Shown here in pieces: positions 18,034 through 26,296 of a DNA stretch of 64,000 nucleotides; position 1 is the stretch's first letter, and every line of letters begins with the position of its first letter. The notes below the pieces were generated by a model. It worked only from the letters and a program-made list of their open reading frames with translations, ran no database searches and was not told the origin of the DNA. The position numbers and the translations under genes are program-made. The DNA comes from Acidisoma cellulosilyticum (GTDB lineage: Bacteria; Pseudomonadota; Alphaproteobacteria; Acetobacterales; Acetobacteraceae): contig NZ_JAESVA010000004.1 in the NCBI RefSeq assembly GCF_020621385.1, forward strand, positions 1 through 64,000. The letters run 5' to 3'.

Positions 18034-19865
18034 AGCAGCACGCGCGCGCCGGCGCGCGGCGGAAAGCGAGCGACGCTGCCTGGACGTCCCTGCAGCACTG
18101 CCGTGGTGCGCACGAAGGAATTGATGGTCGCATGCAGCGCCAGAAAGCGCTCCAATACGCTCGCCATGAGATAAAGGCCCGAGGAGTGCCAAACCTTGGG
18201 ATCGAAGACGAGTTCAACATCCAGGCCACGGCAGAAGGCGCCGGGTCGCGCGCCGGGCACGCGGGCCGTACCACCCTTGGCGTTAACAGCGATGAGCCCG
18301 GCGATGGCCGCCCGCGTCTCGGCATTGTCGTAAGGGTCGTAAAGGCGCAGCATTTCCCGCAGGCTCTCGGCGCCAGCGGCGCCGCCGACAACGGAGAGGT
18401 GACTGAGCGACAGATGCGAGATCAAACCCCAGGCCCGGCCATCGTGAAGCCTGCGCCTGAGCGATGCCGTGGGTGGCGTCAGGCAGGCGAGATCGGCGAC
18501 GGAACTGAGCCCGTCCGACAAATGCAGACGAGGCTGATCGCCACCGAAGGGCAGTCGCGCCGGCAGATCGCGATTGCTGCAGGTCGCGTCGATCGACAGC
18601 ACCGTGTCGGCAGGACGGTCGACGGAAAGTGCCGGGTCCATCGGTGCGAGAAAGACCTCTGTCCCGCCGATGGACGCTGCGGCGTCGCGCCGCGCGACAT
18701 TATAGAGGCCGGCCAACGGCGCTTCGTCATCCTCGGCCTGATCGTCGTGCGGTGCATGACGGTAGAAGGGGCGCCAGGGACGTGACGAGCCGTCGCCATG
18801 CAATTCGCGGACGCTCTCGATCCTCCAGATCTCAAGGCTGCGCGGTCGCCGGTAATCCGCCGTGACCGGATATTCCGAACGCTCATGCGTCAGTGCTACG
18901 GGCTCGCACTGTCGGGGGAAAAGGTTCACCATGGGCACGCAGCCGAGGGCGAGCACATCTGGCCGCAGCGCGCGTTCCAGTTCCGGCAAAGCGCAATCGA
19001 GATAGATGAACACTTCCAGTTGATTGCGGGCATGCACCATCGTGCGCGCATCGAGGCCGAGCAGGTCGATGAACAGGAATTTCTCCGGCAGCGCGAAATA
19101 CTCGGTCAGAAGGCGAAAGCCGGAAAAGGATCGCGACGACCAGGGGTAAAGCGCCTCCTCACCCGTGAAACCGGCCGGCTGGATAGCAGATGCCGGCAGC
19201 AGGGTCGGGCTTTGGTCATTCGGCCCATCGGCCAGGGCCAGCCCAAGCGCATGACCGCATATCAGTTCATAAAGCTGCAGGCTTTGCTCGATCGGGCCGC
19301 GCAGATAAAGTCGCAACCGGTCGATGTCGAGATCGGCGAATGCTGTTTCCGGCTCAAGCGTCTTAAGCACAAAGCGCAGTGTCGACCGGGCGCCGCGCGC
19401 CTGGGGGTTGACGGGGGCCGTCAAGGGCAGGCCGCTCAATCGCGTGCCGTCCAAAGCAATAGGCCAAAGCTTGACCTCGGCCGTTGTCCTGAAACGACAA
19501 GGCTCGCCCTCGATCGGATCGGTTTCGATCGCCGTGCCGCGTGGCACCACAACCGGCACCCGTACATCGGGTTGGCAGGTGAGGCGCGCAATCGCGGCCG
19601 AGGGCAAGGGCGCCAGATAATGCGGATAAAGGATGCCCAGAAGCGCATCCGTCAATTCAGGGAACTCGTCATCCAGGCGGCGATGAACGCGGCCTGCCAG
19701 AAAAGCGACGCCTTCCAGCATACGACCGACATGCGGGTCATCCACCGCATCCTGGCCCATGCGCAGACGGCCGGCTGCCTTCGGATTGGCTTCGCCGAAT
19801 TCCGCCGCGAGCTCGCGCAGAGCGGCCAGTTCGCGGTCATAGTAAGGGAGCAGACTGTCGCTCAT
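18030..19865 (-). CDS. tssF: T6SS baseplate protein TssF
   Basis: 611 aa, typical for TssF (VasA/ImpG). N-terminal LLPYYDRELAALRELAAEFG and AAGRLRMGQDAVDDPHVGRMLEGVAFLAGRV-type segments are diagnostic, as are the later GYPVTADYRRPRSLEIW-like region and GLDVELVFDP near the C-terminus. It is the gp6-like wedge protein. The start lies 2 bp after the tssE stop, and the stop overlaps tssG. Confidence 0.93.
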   Translation of the reverse strand: MSDSLLPYYDRELAALRELAAEFGEANPKAAGRLRMGQDAVDDPHVGRMLEGVAFLAGRVHRRLDDEFPELTDALLGILYPHYLAPLPSAAIARLTCQPDVRVPVVVPRGTAIETDPIEGEPCRFRTTAEVKLWPIALDGTRLSGLPLTAPVNPQARGARSTLRFVLKTLEPETAFADLDIDRLRLYLRGPIEQSLQLYELICGHALGLALADGPNDQSPTLLPASAIQPAGFTGEEALYPWSSRSFSGFRLLTEYFALPEKFLFIDLLGLDARTMVHARNQLEVFIYLDCALPELERALRPDVLALGCVPMVNLFPRQCEPVALTHERSEYPVTADYRRPRSLEIWRIESVRELHGDGSSRPWRPFYRHAPHDDQAEDDEAPLAGLYNVARRDAAASIGGTEVFLAPMDPALSVDRPADTVLSIDATCSNRDLPARLPFGGDQPRLHLSDGLSSVADLACLTPPTASLRRRLHDGRAWGLISHLSLSHLSVVGGAAGAESLREMLRLYDPYDNAETRAAIAGLIAVNAKGGTARVPGARPGAFCRGLDVELVFDPKVWHSSGLYLMASVLERFLALHATINSFVRTTAVLQGRPGSVARFPPRAGARVLL

Positions 19866-19867
19866 GC

Positions 19868-20365
19868 TCAGCCACCCTGCCGCAATTGCAAGGTCATATC
19901 CGCGGTCGATACGTCAATGATCGAGTCGAACGCGATGCGGGTGACGATCGGTTCCACGCGCAGCATGGCCTCGATGCGCAGGCGCAAGAAAGAGCGCAGG
20001 CGGTCGGGCTCATCGGCCAGATAAACAAGTACCTGAGTCAAACGCGGTTCCATCCGGCGGATCGTGTTTTCGACATCGCGCCGCAGGAACTCGCGCGGCT
20101 CCGGCTGATTGAGCGCGCCCGAGGTAAAGTCGGGCAGGCCGAAGGCGAAGCTCGACAGACGGAGCTGGTGCAGATGGGCCGGCACGTTGCGCCAAGGCCG
20201 ATGTGCGTTCAACAGGGATTCCAGGTCCCGGCGGACGGCATCGCGCAAACTGTCCAGGCGATCAGCCATCGGATCGGCATCATCCTCCCCCAGCAAGCGG
20301 TCGAGCACGGAAGCGCGTGGCTGGCGGGCTGTCGCCTGATGACCGGCTAAGGCCAGACGTCTCAC
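19868..20365 (-). CDS. tssE: T6SS baseplate protein TssE (gp25-like)
   Basis: 165 aa from a GTG at 20365 that has GAGGGT six bases upstream. Features of the gp25/W-like family: SVLDRLLGE, RDLESLLNAHRPW, LSSFAFGLPDF and an acidic RLRIEAMLRVEP segment. TssE joins the baseplate and starts sheath polymerisation. It lies between tagJ (10 bp upstream) and tssF (2 bp downstream). Confidence 0.9.
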   Translation of the reverse strand: MRRLALAGHQATARQPRASVLDRLLGEDDADPMADRLDSLRDAVRRDLESLLNAHRPWRNVPAHLHQLRLSSFAFGLPDFTSGALNQPEPREFLRRDVENTIRRMEPRLTQVLVYLADEPDRLRSFLRLRIEAMLRVEPIVTRIAFDSIIDVSTADMTLQLRQGG

Positions 20366-20375
20366 GATTTGACCC

Positions 20376-21188
20376 TCATCCGAATGTCAAAACCCCCAGA
20401 TCCTGGGCGGCAACGCCCTCATCGCCGATCAGCAGCACGCGCTGGCCTTGTCCACGCATCACTGACTCGCCGAACCACTCGGTCTTGCGCCCGACCGTCA
20501 TAAGCCCGTCCGATGCCTGAGAGGGCGCGACGTAGAGCGCGGGAAGATAAACGTCACCCTCCGGCCCGTCTTTCACCGATAGGCTGCACCGGCGCCAGAA
20601 CAGGTCGCGCAGCCGGTCCGGCTTATGGAACTGCGCTGCCTCGATACGCTCGAACGGCACCCAAAAATAGCGCCCTGAGACTGTCAGTACGTCCAGAAAC
20701 CCGGCCGCGATATCGTCCGTATCGCGGATGTCATCAAAAGCGATGTCGTCATGCCGGCCCGTGACTGCCGGCCGGATCGCTTCAGCCTGACGCGCTAGGT
20801 CATCGGCGGCTTGCGCGTCCCCGGCAAGCGATGTGACGAGCGATTTGAGAGACAAGGTGAGGGACGGTGTGGGTTCGCCCAGAAATTCCGGCAGACGCGC
20901 CTCTCGCCATGTCTGGTGGCGCAGCATTTCGGCCCGCAGCAATTGCCGGAATGGCGCGATGCCCGGTGCGACCGAGATATCCAGCGATTCCATCGCGGCC
21001 AGAGCTTTGTCCGCACGGTCGAACTCTTCCGCGAACAGAAGCAGTTCCGCGAGTAGCAGACGCTTCCCGACATCGCCCGGCACCGTTCGCACGGCGGCTG
21101 TGGCGGTGGTGATAGCCGCCTGCAACTGCCCGGCCCGAAACAAGTCCATCACGGAATCTTGCGCTGCAATCATACTATGATCCGTCAA
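20376..21188 (-). CDS. tagJ: T6SS accessory protein TagJ (ImpE)
   Basis: 270 aa. The N-terminal half is helical and TPR-like (DLFRAGQLQAAITTATAAVR, LLLAELLLFAEEFDRADKAL); the C-terminal half has the ImpE signature FWVPFERI, DRLRDLFWRRCSLSVKDG and YLPALY. TagJ binds the N-terminus of the small sheath subunit TssB in some systems and occurs mainly with ClpV types that lack a strong TssC contact. It is placed directly after the two tssC-like genes, as in rhizobial imp clusters. A second Met at 21173 is also a possible start. Confidence 0.88.
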   Translation of the reverse strand: MTDHSMIAAQDSVMDLFRAGQLQAAITTATAAVRTVPGDVGKRLLLAELLLFAEEFDRADKALAAMESLDISVAPGIAPFRQLLRAEMLRHQTWREARLPEFLGEPTPSLTLSLKSLVTSLAGDAQAADDLARQAEAIRPAVTGRHDDIAFDDIRDTDDIAAGFLDVLTVSGRYFWVPFERIEAAQFHKPDRLRDLFWRRCSLSVKDGPEGDVYLPALYVAPSQASDGLMTVGRKTEWFGESVMRGQGQRVLLIGDEGVAAQDLGVLTFG

Positions 21189-21211
21189 TTTTCCCTCGTT
21201 TCATGGCGGCG

Positions 21212-22759
21212 TCAGTTCAGCGATCTTGCGCTATGCACGACAAATTCCGTCGCGAGTTGGAACGTGGTATCTATGTCATCAAGCTGGTAATGCGGTTGCA
21301 GATGCATAACGCAGCCGAAGGTGCCGGGCTTGCTGGGGTCTGCCACGACGCGGATCTTGCTGGAGACGAGCGGATGCCGGGCACGGCTCTCGGCATCCCC
21401 CCGGCTATTGCCATTCGTGTAGTTCGACAGCCATTTCTGCAATCGCCGCTCGATTTCCTCAGCCGTCAGAAAGGCGCCGACCATCTCTCGCCCCATGACT
21501 TTGAGGTAATGGGCAAAGCGCGACACGCAGAGCACAGAATTGATCTGGGCCGAAAGACGCGCATTCGCTGTCAAGGGCGTGGCATCGCCCGCATTCGTCT
21601 CGGATGAAGCCGGGCCATGCATGCTGCGCACGGCGGAGAAAGCCGCTTCATTGCCATGCGGCAGATGATTGATCGGAATGATGCCAGCATCGACCAGTTG
21701 GCGATCCTGCCTCTCCGTCAGGGTCAATTCCAGCGACGGGCGGCACCAGCTGCCATTGCGATCGGTCGTGTAAGCTTCCCGCACGAGGTCCGGCACAAGC
21801 CCGCCGCCAAGACGATCCGCGTCCACCCCTCTGATATCCGCGGGCCAGCCGAATTGGGCCTGTGCCCGAATAACGGTTGAGGCAAACGCATAACCGCTAA
21901 CGGACCAGACACGATCTTGCGGCTTTGGCGCGTATTCCGCATAGGAGCAGCCGTCGCGTGCAGGATCCAATGTCCATACCGGACGCGCCAGAACCCGCGG
22001 CAGCGTTAGGCACAGGAAGCGAAGATCGCTGCCGGCGGCAAGGCCGCGCCAGCGGGCATGGTCGCTGTCTCGCAAAGGTGCCGACGGGTCCAAGGAGAGG
22101 GCGAGTTCATCAAAGCGATCGACATCCAACAGCGATGGCGACGCCGCAACGACAATGGGCGCAAAAGCGGCAGCCGCAACTGCCGCGAGAGAGGCCAGTG
22201 CCGCCACGTCATCGGTGGGGCGAGGGGCGTTTGCCGTCTGCCGCGAGCGCCGATGGGTCAATTCATGGTCGATGACCATTAGCCCGAAAGGCTCGCCGCC
22301 CGGGCGCCCAAACTCATCCTCGTAGATCCGGCGAAAGAGGATGCTTTGGTCGAATTCCGGTGCCCGATCCAGATCGCGGCATAGCTCTGGCCAGGCAGCG
22401 CTCAGCAGGCGCACATGAATACGGGACGGCGGCTCGATGCCGCTGACCAGCCAGTCGAGGCCACGCCAGGAGCCTTCAAACCGTTGCAACCGCGGATGAT
22501 GCAGGATCGCGTCCAGTTGATCGGCGATCATCCGGTCGATCGCGACCACATCGCGGTCGATCAGGCAGCGCAGCCGATCCGCGTCGATCCTTCCGTCAGA
22601 TAGCTGGTCCAAGCCAAACCAGCCGGCGAGACCAGATAAGCCCCCGGTCAGGAAAGACGCCAATCTCGCGGGTGCAAGATCGGCCTCTCTCCTCAGAAAA
22701 TCACCGCTCAGCACAAGGTCACGAAGCGGTCTCTCGTTCCGTGATGGGGCAGCCGACAT
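21212..22759 (-). CDS. Second TssC-like sheath protein (ImpD type)
   Basis: 515 aa from the ATG at 22759, 10 bp after the tssC stop; an alternative TTG at 22795 would overlap tssC. It follows TssC through the length of the fold: LQRFEGSWRGLDWLVSG, RIYEDEFGRPGGEPFGLMVIDHE, RFLCLTLPRVLARP and [19 protein letters not shown]. It diverges from the tssC product, with Ala-rich changes in the middle. Agrobacterium and Rhizobium have a comparable pair (ImpC and ImpD). It may be a variant sheath subunit or a baseplate-proximal collar, but its role is not shown. The C-terminus ends FATEFVVHSA-like (TEFVVHSARSLN), unlike TssC. Confidence 0.88.
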   Translation of the reverse strand: MSAAPSRNERPLRDLVLSGDFLRREADLAPARLASFLTGGLSGLAGWFGLDQLSDGRIDADRLRCLIDRDVVAIDRMIADQLDAILHHPRLQRFEGSWRGLDWLVSGIEPPSRIHVRLLSAAWPELCRDLDRAPEFDQSILFRRIYEDEFGRPGGEPFGLMVIDHELTHRRSRQTANAPRPTDDVAALASLAAVAAAAFAPIVVAASPSLLDVDRFDELALSLDPSAPLRDSDHARWRGLAAGSDLRFLCLTLPRVLARPVWTLDPARDGCSYAEYAPKPQDRVWSVSGYAFASTVIRAQAQFGWPADIRGVDADRLGGGLVPDLVREAYTTDRNGSWCRPSLELTLTERQDRQLVDAGIIPINHLPHGNEAAFSAVRSMHGPASSETNAGDATPLTANARLSAQINSVLCVSRFAHYLKVMGREMVGAFLTAEEIERRLQKWLSNYTNGNSRGDAESRARHPLVSSKIRVVADPSKPGTFGCVMHLQPHYQLDDIDTTFQLATEFVVHSARSLN

Positions 22760-22769
22760 GAATGACGGA

Positions 22770-24257
22770 TCAAGCCTTTTCCGGAATGCGGGCAACCATG
22801 CGCAGGCTGGTTGTCAGCTCTTCCATCTGCAGCCAGGGGCGCATGTAGGAAATGGCCCGATAGGCACCGGGGCGGCCGGGAATTTCACGAACCTCGACAC
22901 GGGCCTCGCGCAGCGGGAACTTTGCCTTGCTTTCAGGACCCGCATGATCATTCGTATTGACGTAATTCTTGATCCAGCGATTAAGCCAGATTTCGCAATC
23001 CTCGGCTTCCATGAACGAGCCGATCTTGTCCCGCGCCATAACCTTCAAGTAATGCGCGAAACGGCTGGTCGCCATGATATAGGGAAGGCGGGTCGAGATG
23101 CGCGCATTTGCGGTCGCATCGGGACGATCATAGTCCTTCGGCTTCTGGGCCGTCTGGGCGCCGAAGAATACCGCATAGTCGTGATTTTTGTAGTGGCACA
23201 GAGGCAGGAATCCGAGATTGGACAACTCGTATTCGCGCCGATCGGTGATGCCGATTTCGGTCGGGCATTTGGCGTCCATGTCGCCATCGTCGGACTGAAA
23301 GATATGCGTCGGCAGATTGTCAACCTTCCCGCCACCTTCCGCGCCGCGAATCGCCGTGCAAAAACCATGACGCGCGAAGGCGTCCGTCAGTTTTGTTCCC
23401 ATGACATAGGCCGCATTCATCCAGCAGTATTTCTCATGTGCCATGGCGATCGGCGTTTCCGCCGCATCGAGCGGCGCTTCCTCGTAGTCGAATTCGTCGA
23501 TCGGTTTGGTTCGGGCGCCATAGGGCAGACGCGCGACGACGCGCGGCATGACCAGCGAGACGAAGCGGCTGTCTTCGCTGTCACGAAAACCCCGCCATTT
23601 CTGATATTCGACAGTGTCGAATATCTTGGCGAGGTCGCGGGGCTTGCTCAATTCCGACCAGCTGTTAAATCCGAACATATTGGCGCCGGCGGCCGAGATA
23701 AACGGCGCGAAAGCGGCGGCGCTGACATTGGAAATTAGGCGCAGCGTTTCGATCTCGTCGGGGTGATTGCCCCATTCGTAATCGCCGATCAACGCGCCAT
23801 AAGGCTCACCCCCAGGCGTGCCGAATTCGCTTTCATAGATCTTGCGGAAAAGCAGACTTTGGTCGAACTCCACGACGCGGGTCAGATCGCGGTTGAGCTC
23901 ACGCTTGGAAGCGTTGAGCACACGGATCTTGAGCATTGTCCCGGTTTCGCTGTTCTGCACCAGATAATGCAGGCCGCGCCAGCTACCCTCAAGCTTCAAA
24001 AAGCGCGGATCATGAATGATCTCGTTCAGCTGCTCGGAGAGCTTCTGATCGATCTTGGCAATGGCGCGTTCAAGGGTACGATTGAGATTGCGATCAAAGG
24101 TGACCGTGCCGGCCTGGGCCTGTTCCACCAAAGCACGCACAAGATCCTGCGCGCGATCGGGCTCGGTCTGGCGGGTTGCAGAAACGACTTGCTGCAGCAG
24201 ATCCGTGGGCTGGCTGCTGTCAGCCTTGGTGCTCAAAGCATCCTGGGATTGCGACAT
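22770..24257 (-). CDS. tssC: T6SS sheath large subunit TssC
   Basis: 495 aa, standard TssC (VipB/ImpC) length. Key segments: [79 protein letters not shown] and [19 protein letters not shown]. With TssB it builds the contractile sheath. It starts 3 bp after the tssB stop. Confidence 0.95.
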   Translation of the reverse strand: MSQSQDALSTKADSSQPTDLLQQVVSATRQTEPDRAQDLVRALVEQAQAGTVTFDRNLNRTLERAIAKIDQKLSEQLNEIIHDPRFLKLEGSWRGLHYLVQNSETGTMLKIRVLNASKRELNRDLTRVVEFDQSLLFRKIYESEFGTPGGEPYGALIGDYEWGNHPDEIETLRLISNVSAAAFAPFISAAGANMFGFNSWSELSKPRDLAKIFDTVEYQKWRGFRDSEDSRFVSLVMPRVVARLPYGARTKPIDEFDYEEAPLDAAETPIAMAHEKYCWMNAAYVMGTKLTDAFARHGFCTAIRGAEGGGKVDNLPTHIFQSDDGDMDAKCPTEIGITDRREYELSNLGFLPLCHYKNHDYAVFFGAQTAQKPKDYDRPDATANARISTRLPYIMATSRFAHYLKVMARDKIGSFMEAEDCEIWLNRWIKNYVNTNDHAGPESKAKFPLREARVEVREIPGRPGAYRAISYMRPWLQMEELTTSLRMVARIPEKA

Positions 24258-24260
24258 GGA

Positions 24261-24770
24261 TCAACCCTCGTCTTTGGCTGCAAGCTCGCCGGATACTTGA
24301 GTCATGTTGCCGCTGTCCTTGAGGATGGTTTCAAGCAGCAATTCCAGCTCCTCGGAACGGTCAGCCTTGCTCATGAGATCGCGCAGCTTGTTGCGGGTTT
24401 CCAGAAGCGTTTTGAGTGCCGGGATTTGTTCGAGCACACGGCCGGGTTCGAAATCCTCGATCGCGTTGAAACGCAGGCTGACAGCGATTTCCGTACCGTC
24501 ATCGACGAGTTTGTTCGGCACGACGAGATTAAGTCCCGGCGTCAGGCGACCCATCACCTCATTGAAATTGTCGCGATCGATCTGGATGAATTTGCGATCG
24601 GCCAGAGGCCGCAAAGGCTGCGTCGGATCACCGGAAAAGTCACCAAGAACACCAACAACGAAGGGAAGTTCCCGCACCACCTGCGCGCCTTCGGTCTCGA
24701 CCTCGTACGTTATGTGAACACGCGGTCGCCTTACCCGGCTGAGCTTCTCGTGGATGCTGGCGCTCATCAC
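24261..24770 (-). CDS. tssB: T6SS sheath small subunit TssB
   Basis: 169 aa. Signature: [50 protein letters not shown] and [20 protein letters not shown]. TssB pairs with TssC in the sheath and carries the ClpV recognition region in many systems. GAGGAA lies five bases before the ATG. It is the first gene of the 16-gene minus-strand T6SS operon. Confidence 0.95.
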   Translation of the reverse strand: MMSASIHEKLSRVRRPRVHITYEVETEGAQVVRELPFVVGVLGDFSGDPTQPLRPLADRKFIQIDRDNFNEVMGRLTPGLNLVVPNKLVDDGTEIAVSLRFNAIEDFEPGRVLEQIPALKTLLETRNKLRDLMSKADRSEELELLLETILKDSGNMTQVSGELAAKDEG

Positions 24771-25045
24771 TATTCCTCAAGGAATTGCGGATTTTTGTGT
24801 CGAACCCGAATGATTTTGTAATTGGTCAGTCGTTAATAAACCGCGTTCTGCGCGCGTTTCAACCGCATGGTTTAAGACAGTTTGAAGGCTGGTCGATGTT
24901 GATACGCGTCGAGACCTCGATCGCATTGCGCGATATTGTGTGGATCGACCGCGGAATTCCGCCGCCTATGAAGCGCTGTGGTTCAGATTGCTCGATCCGG
25001 GTCAGTTTTGTGACAGCAAATATGTGACCGTACGGCATGACAAAT
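24771..25045. promoter_or_regulatory. Leader and likely promoter of the main T6SS operon
   Basis: 275 bp between tssB and the tssA stop, both on the minus strand. It is more AT-rich than its neighbours (for example around 24800-24845), as expected for a promoter. An 80-codon plus-strand frame here (24785-25027) has no family signature, and I do not call it. No sigma-54 GG-N10-GC motif or clear palindrome was found by eye. Confidence 0.4.
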
Positions 25046-26182
25046 CTATTCTGGCGGTGGCCTTATGCCAAGCTGTGACAGAATAGCCGCTCTCGCGCCA
25101 AGTTCGGGAACAACCTCCTCAAGAAGCTCGAAAAACGAAAGTCTTGCGCGCCTGACGGCTTCCTCCAAAGCATAGGAAAGCGGTGAATGCGGTTCGTGCA
25201 TCCGGAAATACTCCGCGACGACCAGAAGATTGGTCAACATGGAGTCTCGCGTGACGGGGGTTTTGTCTGCAGCCTTCTCGGTCGCAGTTTCTTCCGACAC
25301 GTCTGCGTGAGCGGGGGCTGAGTCCATCATCGCCTCGGTTGTATCGGCTTCGACAAGCCGGGGGGGAGTGGCTTCAGGTGCCAGCTTGGCTGCAATGCGA
25401 ATGATCTTCTCGAGAACCGTCGCCACCCGGCGTGAGGGCGGTGCCTCGCGGCCCAGAGCATCGGCCATGGCGCCGGCAAGCCTTTCCCACCAGGCAAGCG
25501 CCATCTTCGCGTCATGACCGGTCATACGAAGATGGGTCTGTCCGACCAGACGTGCATCGCTATCCAATTCGCCAAGCGGCAGCACGCCCGCGGCCAGGCG
25601 GCGTTTCTTGCGTGCGGCGTCACCAATGCCTTCGATCTCCTCCGCTTGCTCATACTGCCAGAGCGTGACGGGCGTTTGGTCCGATCGATGGAAAAGAACG
25701 ACCATGCGGAGCGACTGAAGCAGCGTGCCGTCGCCGCTGACGCCATTCAGACCGGCGAGTGGAATGCCGCGCGGGTCCTCGCTATCATCGTCATTCGCGG
25801 GAAAAAGTCCGTCTGACCAGAACTGCGTAACAAGGCCTGTCATCAGCTCCGCGCCGAAAGCGAGACCAGGCAGAGCATGACGTCGCACCAAAGCTTCCGT
25901 CATCCATGCCGCGACTTCGAGGTCCTTCCCGTTCTCCGTCAGGATAAGGCGGGCATGCTCCTCGGCCGCTAACCAATGGCTGTCGGTACTGGCGCTTCGT
26001 CCGCCGTGGTCGGAACTGCGTTCGCCAGCACGAGCGTCTGCACGGGCATCACGCAGCCGGAAATAGCGCGATAACGGTGATGTGTCCTCACGCGGATCAA
26101 GCCCCGCCGGTGCGTCAGGCCCGAATGGTTTTAGCAAGGCGGACATGAGGGATTGGGCCGGATCGACAAGGTTTTGATCCAA
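25046..26182 (-). CDS. tssA: T6SS protein TssA (ImpA N-terminal domain)
   Basis: 378 aa from a TTG at 26182 with GAGAGGA eight bases upstream; the ATG at 26146 has no such site, and the frame continuing to 26590 runs into clpV. The ImpA_N domain spans about 20-260: PFGPDAPAGLDPRED, DLEVAAWMTEALVR, LVTQFWSDGLFPAND, PRGIPLAGLNG. A Glu/Ala-rich linker follows, and the C-terminus (NLLVVAEYFRMHEPHSPLSYALEEAVRRA) is the conserved C-terminal helix bundle. TssA caps the growing sheath or organises the baseplate. It is transcribed away from clpV. Confidence 0.88.
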   Translation of the reverse strand: MDQNLVDPAQSLMSALLKPFGPDAPAGLDPREDTSPLSRYFRLRDARADARAGERSSDHGGRSASTDSHWLAAEEHARLILTENGKDLEVAAWMTEALVRRHALPGLAFGAELMTGLVTQFWSDGLFPANDDDSEDPRGIPLAGLNGVSGDGTLLQSLRMVVLFHRSDQTPVTLWQYEQAEEIEGIGDAARKKRRLAAGVLPLGELDSDARLVGQTHLRMTGHDAKMALAWWERLAGAMADALGREAPPSRRVATVLEKIIRIAAKLAPEATPPRLVEADTTEAMMDSAPAHADVSEETATEKAADKTPVTRDSMLTNLLVVAEYFRMHEPHSPLSYALEEAVRRARLSFFELLEEVVPELGARAAILSQLGIRPPPE

Positions 26183-26296
26183 TGATCGGGTCCTCTCAGC
26201 AGGGTCGAGACGCGTTCGGTGACACTTAACTGTAACTATATCGACGGCAGTGCGAAGCGTTAGTGGGAACTGCGCGATAATTGCGTTGGAGTATCC
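26183..26296. promoter_or_regulatory. tssA/clpV divergent promoter region
   Basis: 114 bp between the divergent tssA and clpV genes. It contains AT-rich sequence near 26225-26245 (TTAACTGTAACTATAT) that could hold a -10 element for clpV. The clpV ATG has GGAG six bases upstream; tssA has GAGAGGA before a TTG. No palindromic operator was seen. Confidence 0.45.

Noticed and set aside
24785-25027. 80-codon plus-strand ORF upstream of tssB
   Set aside because: No family features, lies in the T6SS promoter gap, and codon use looks random.
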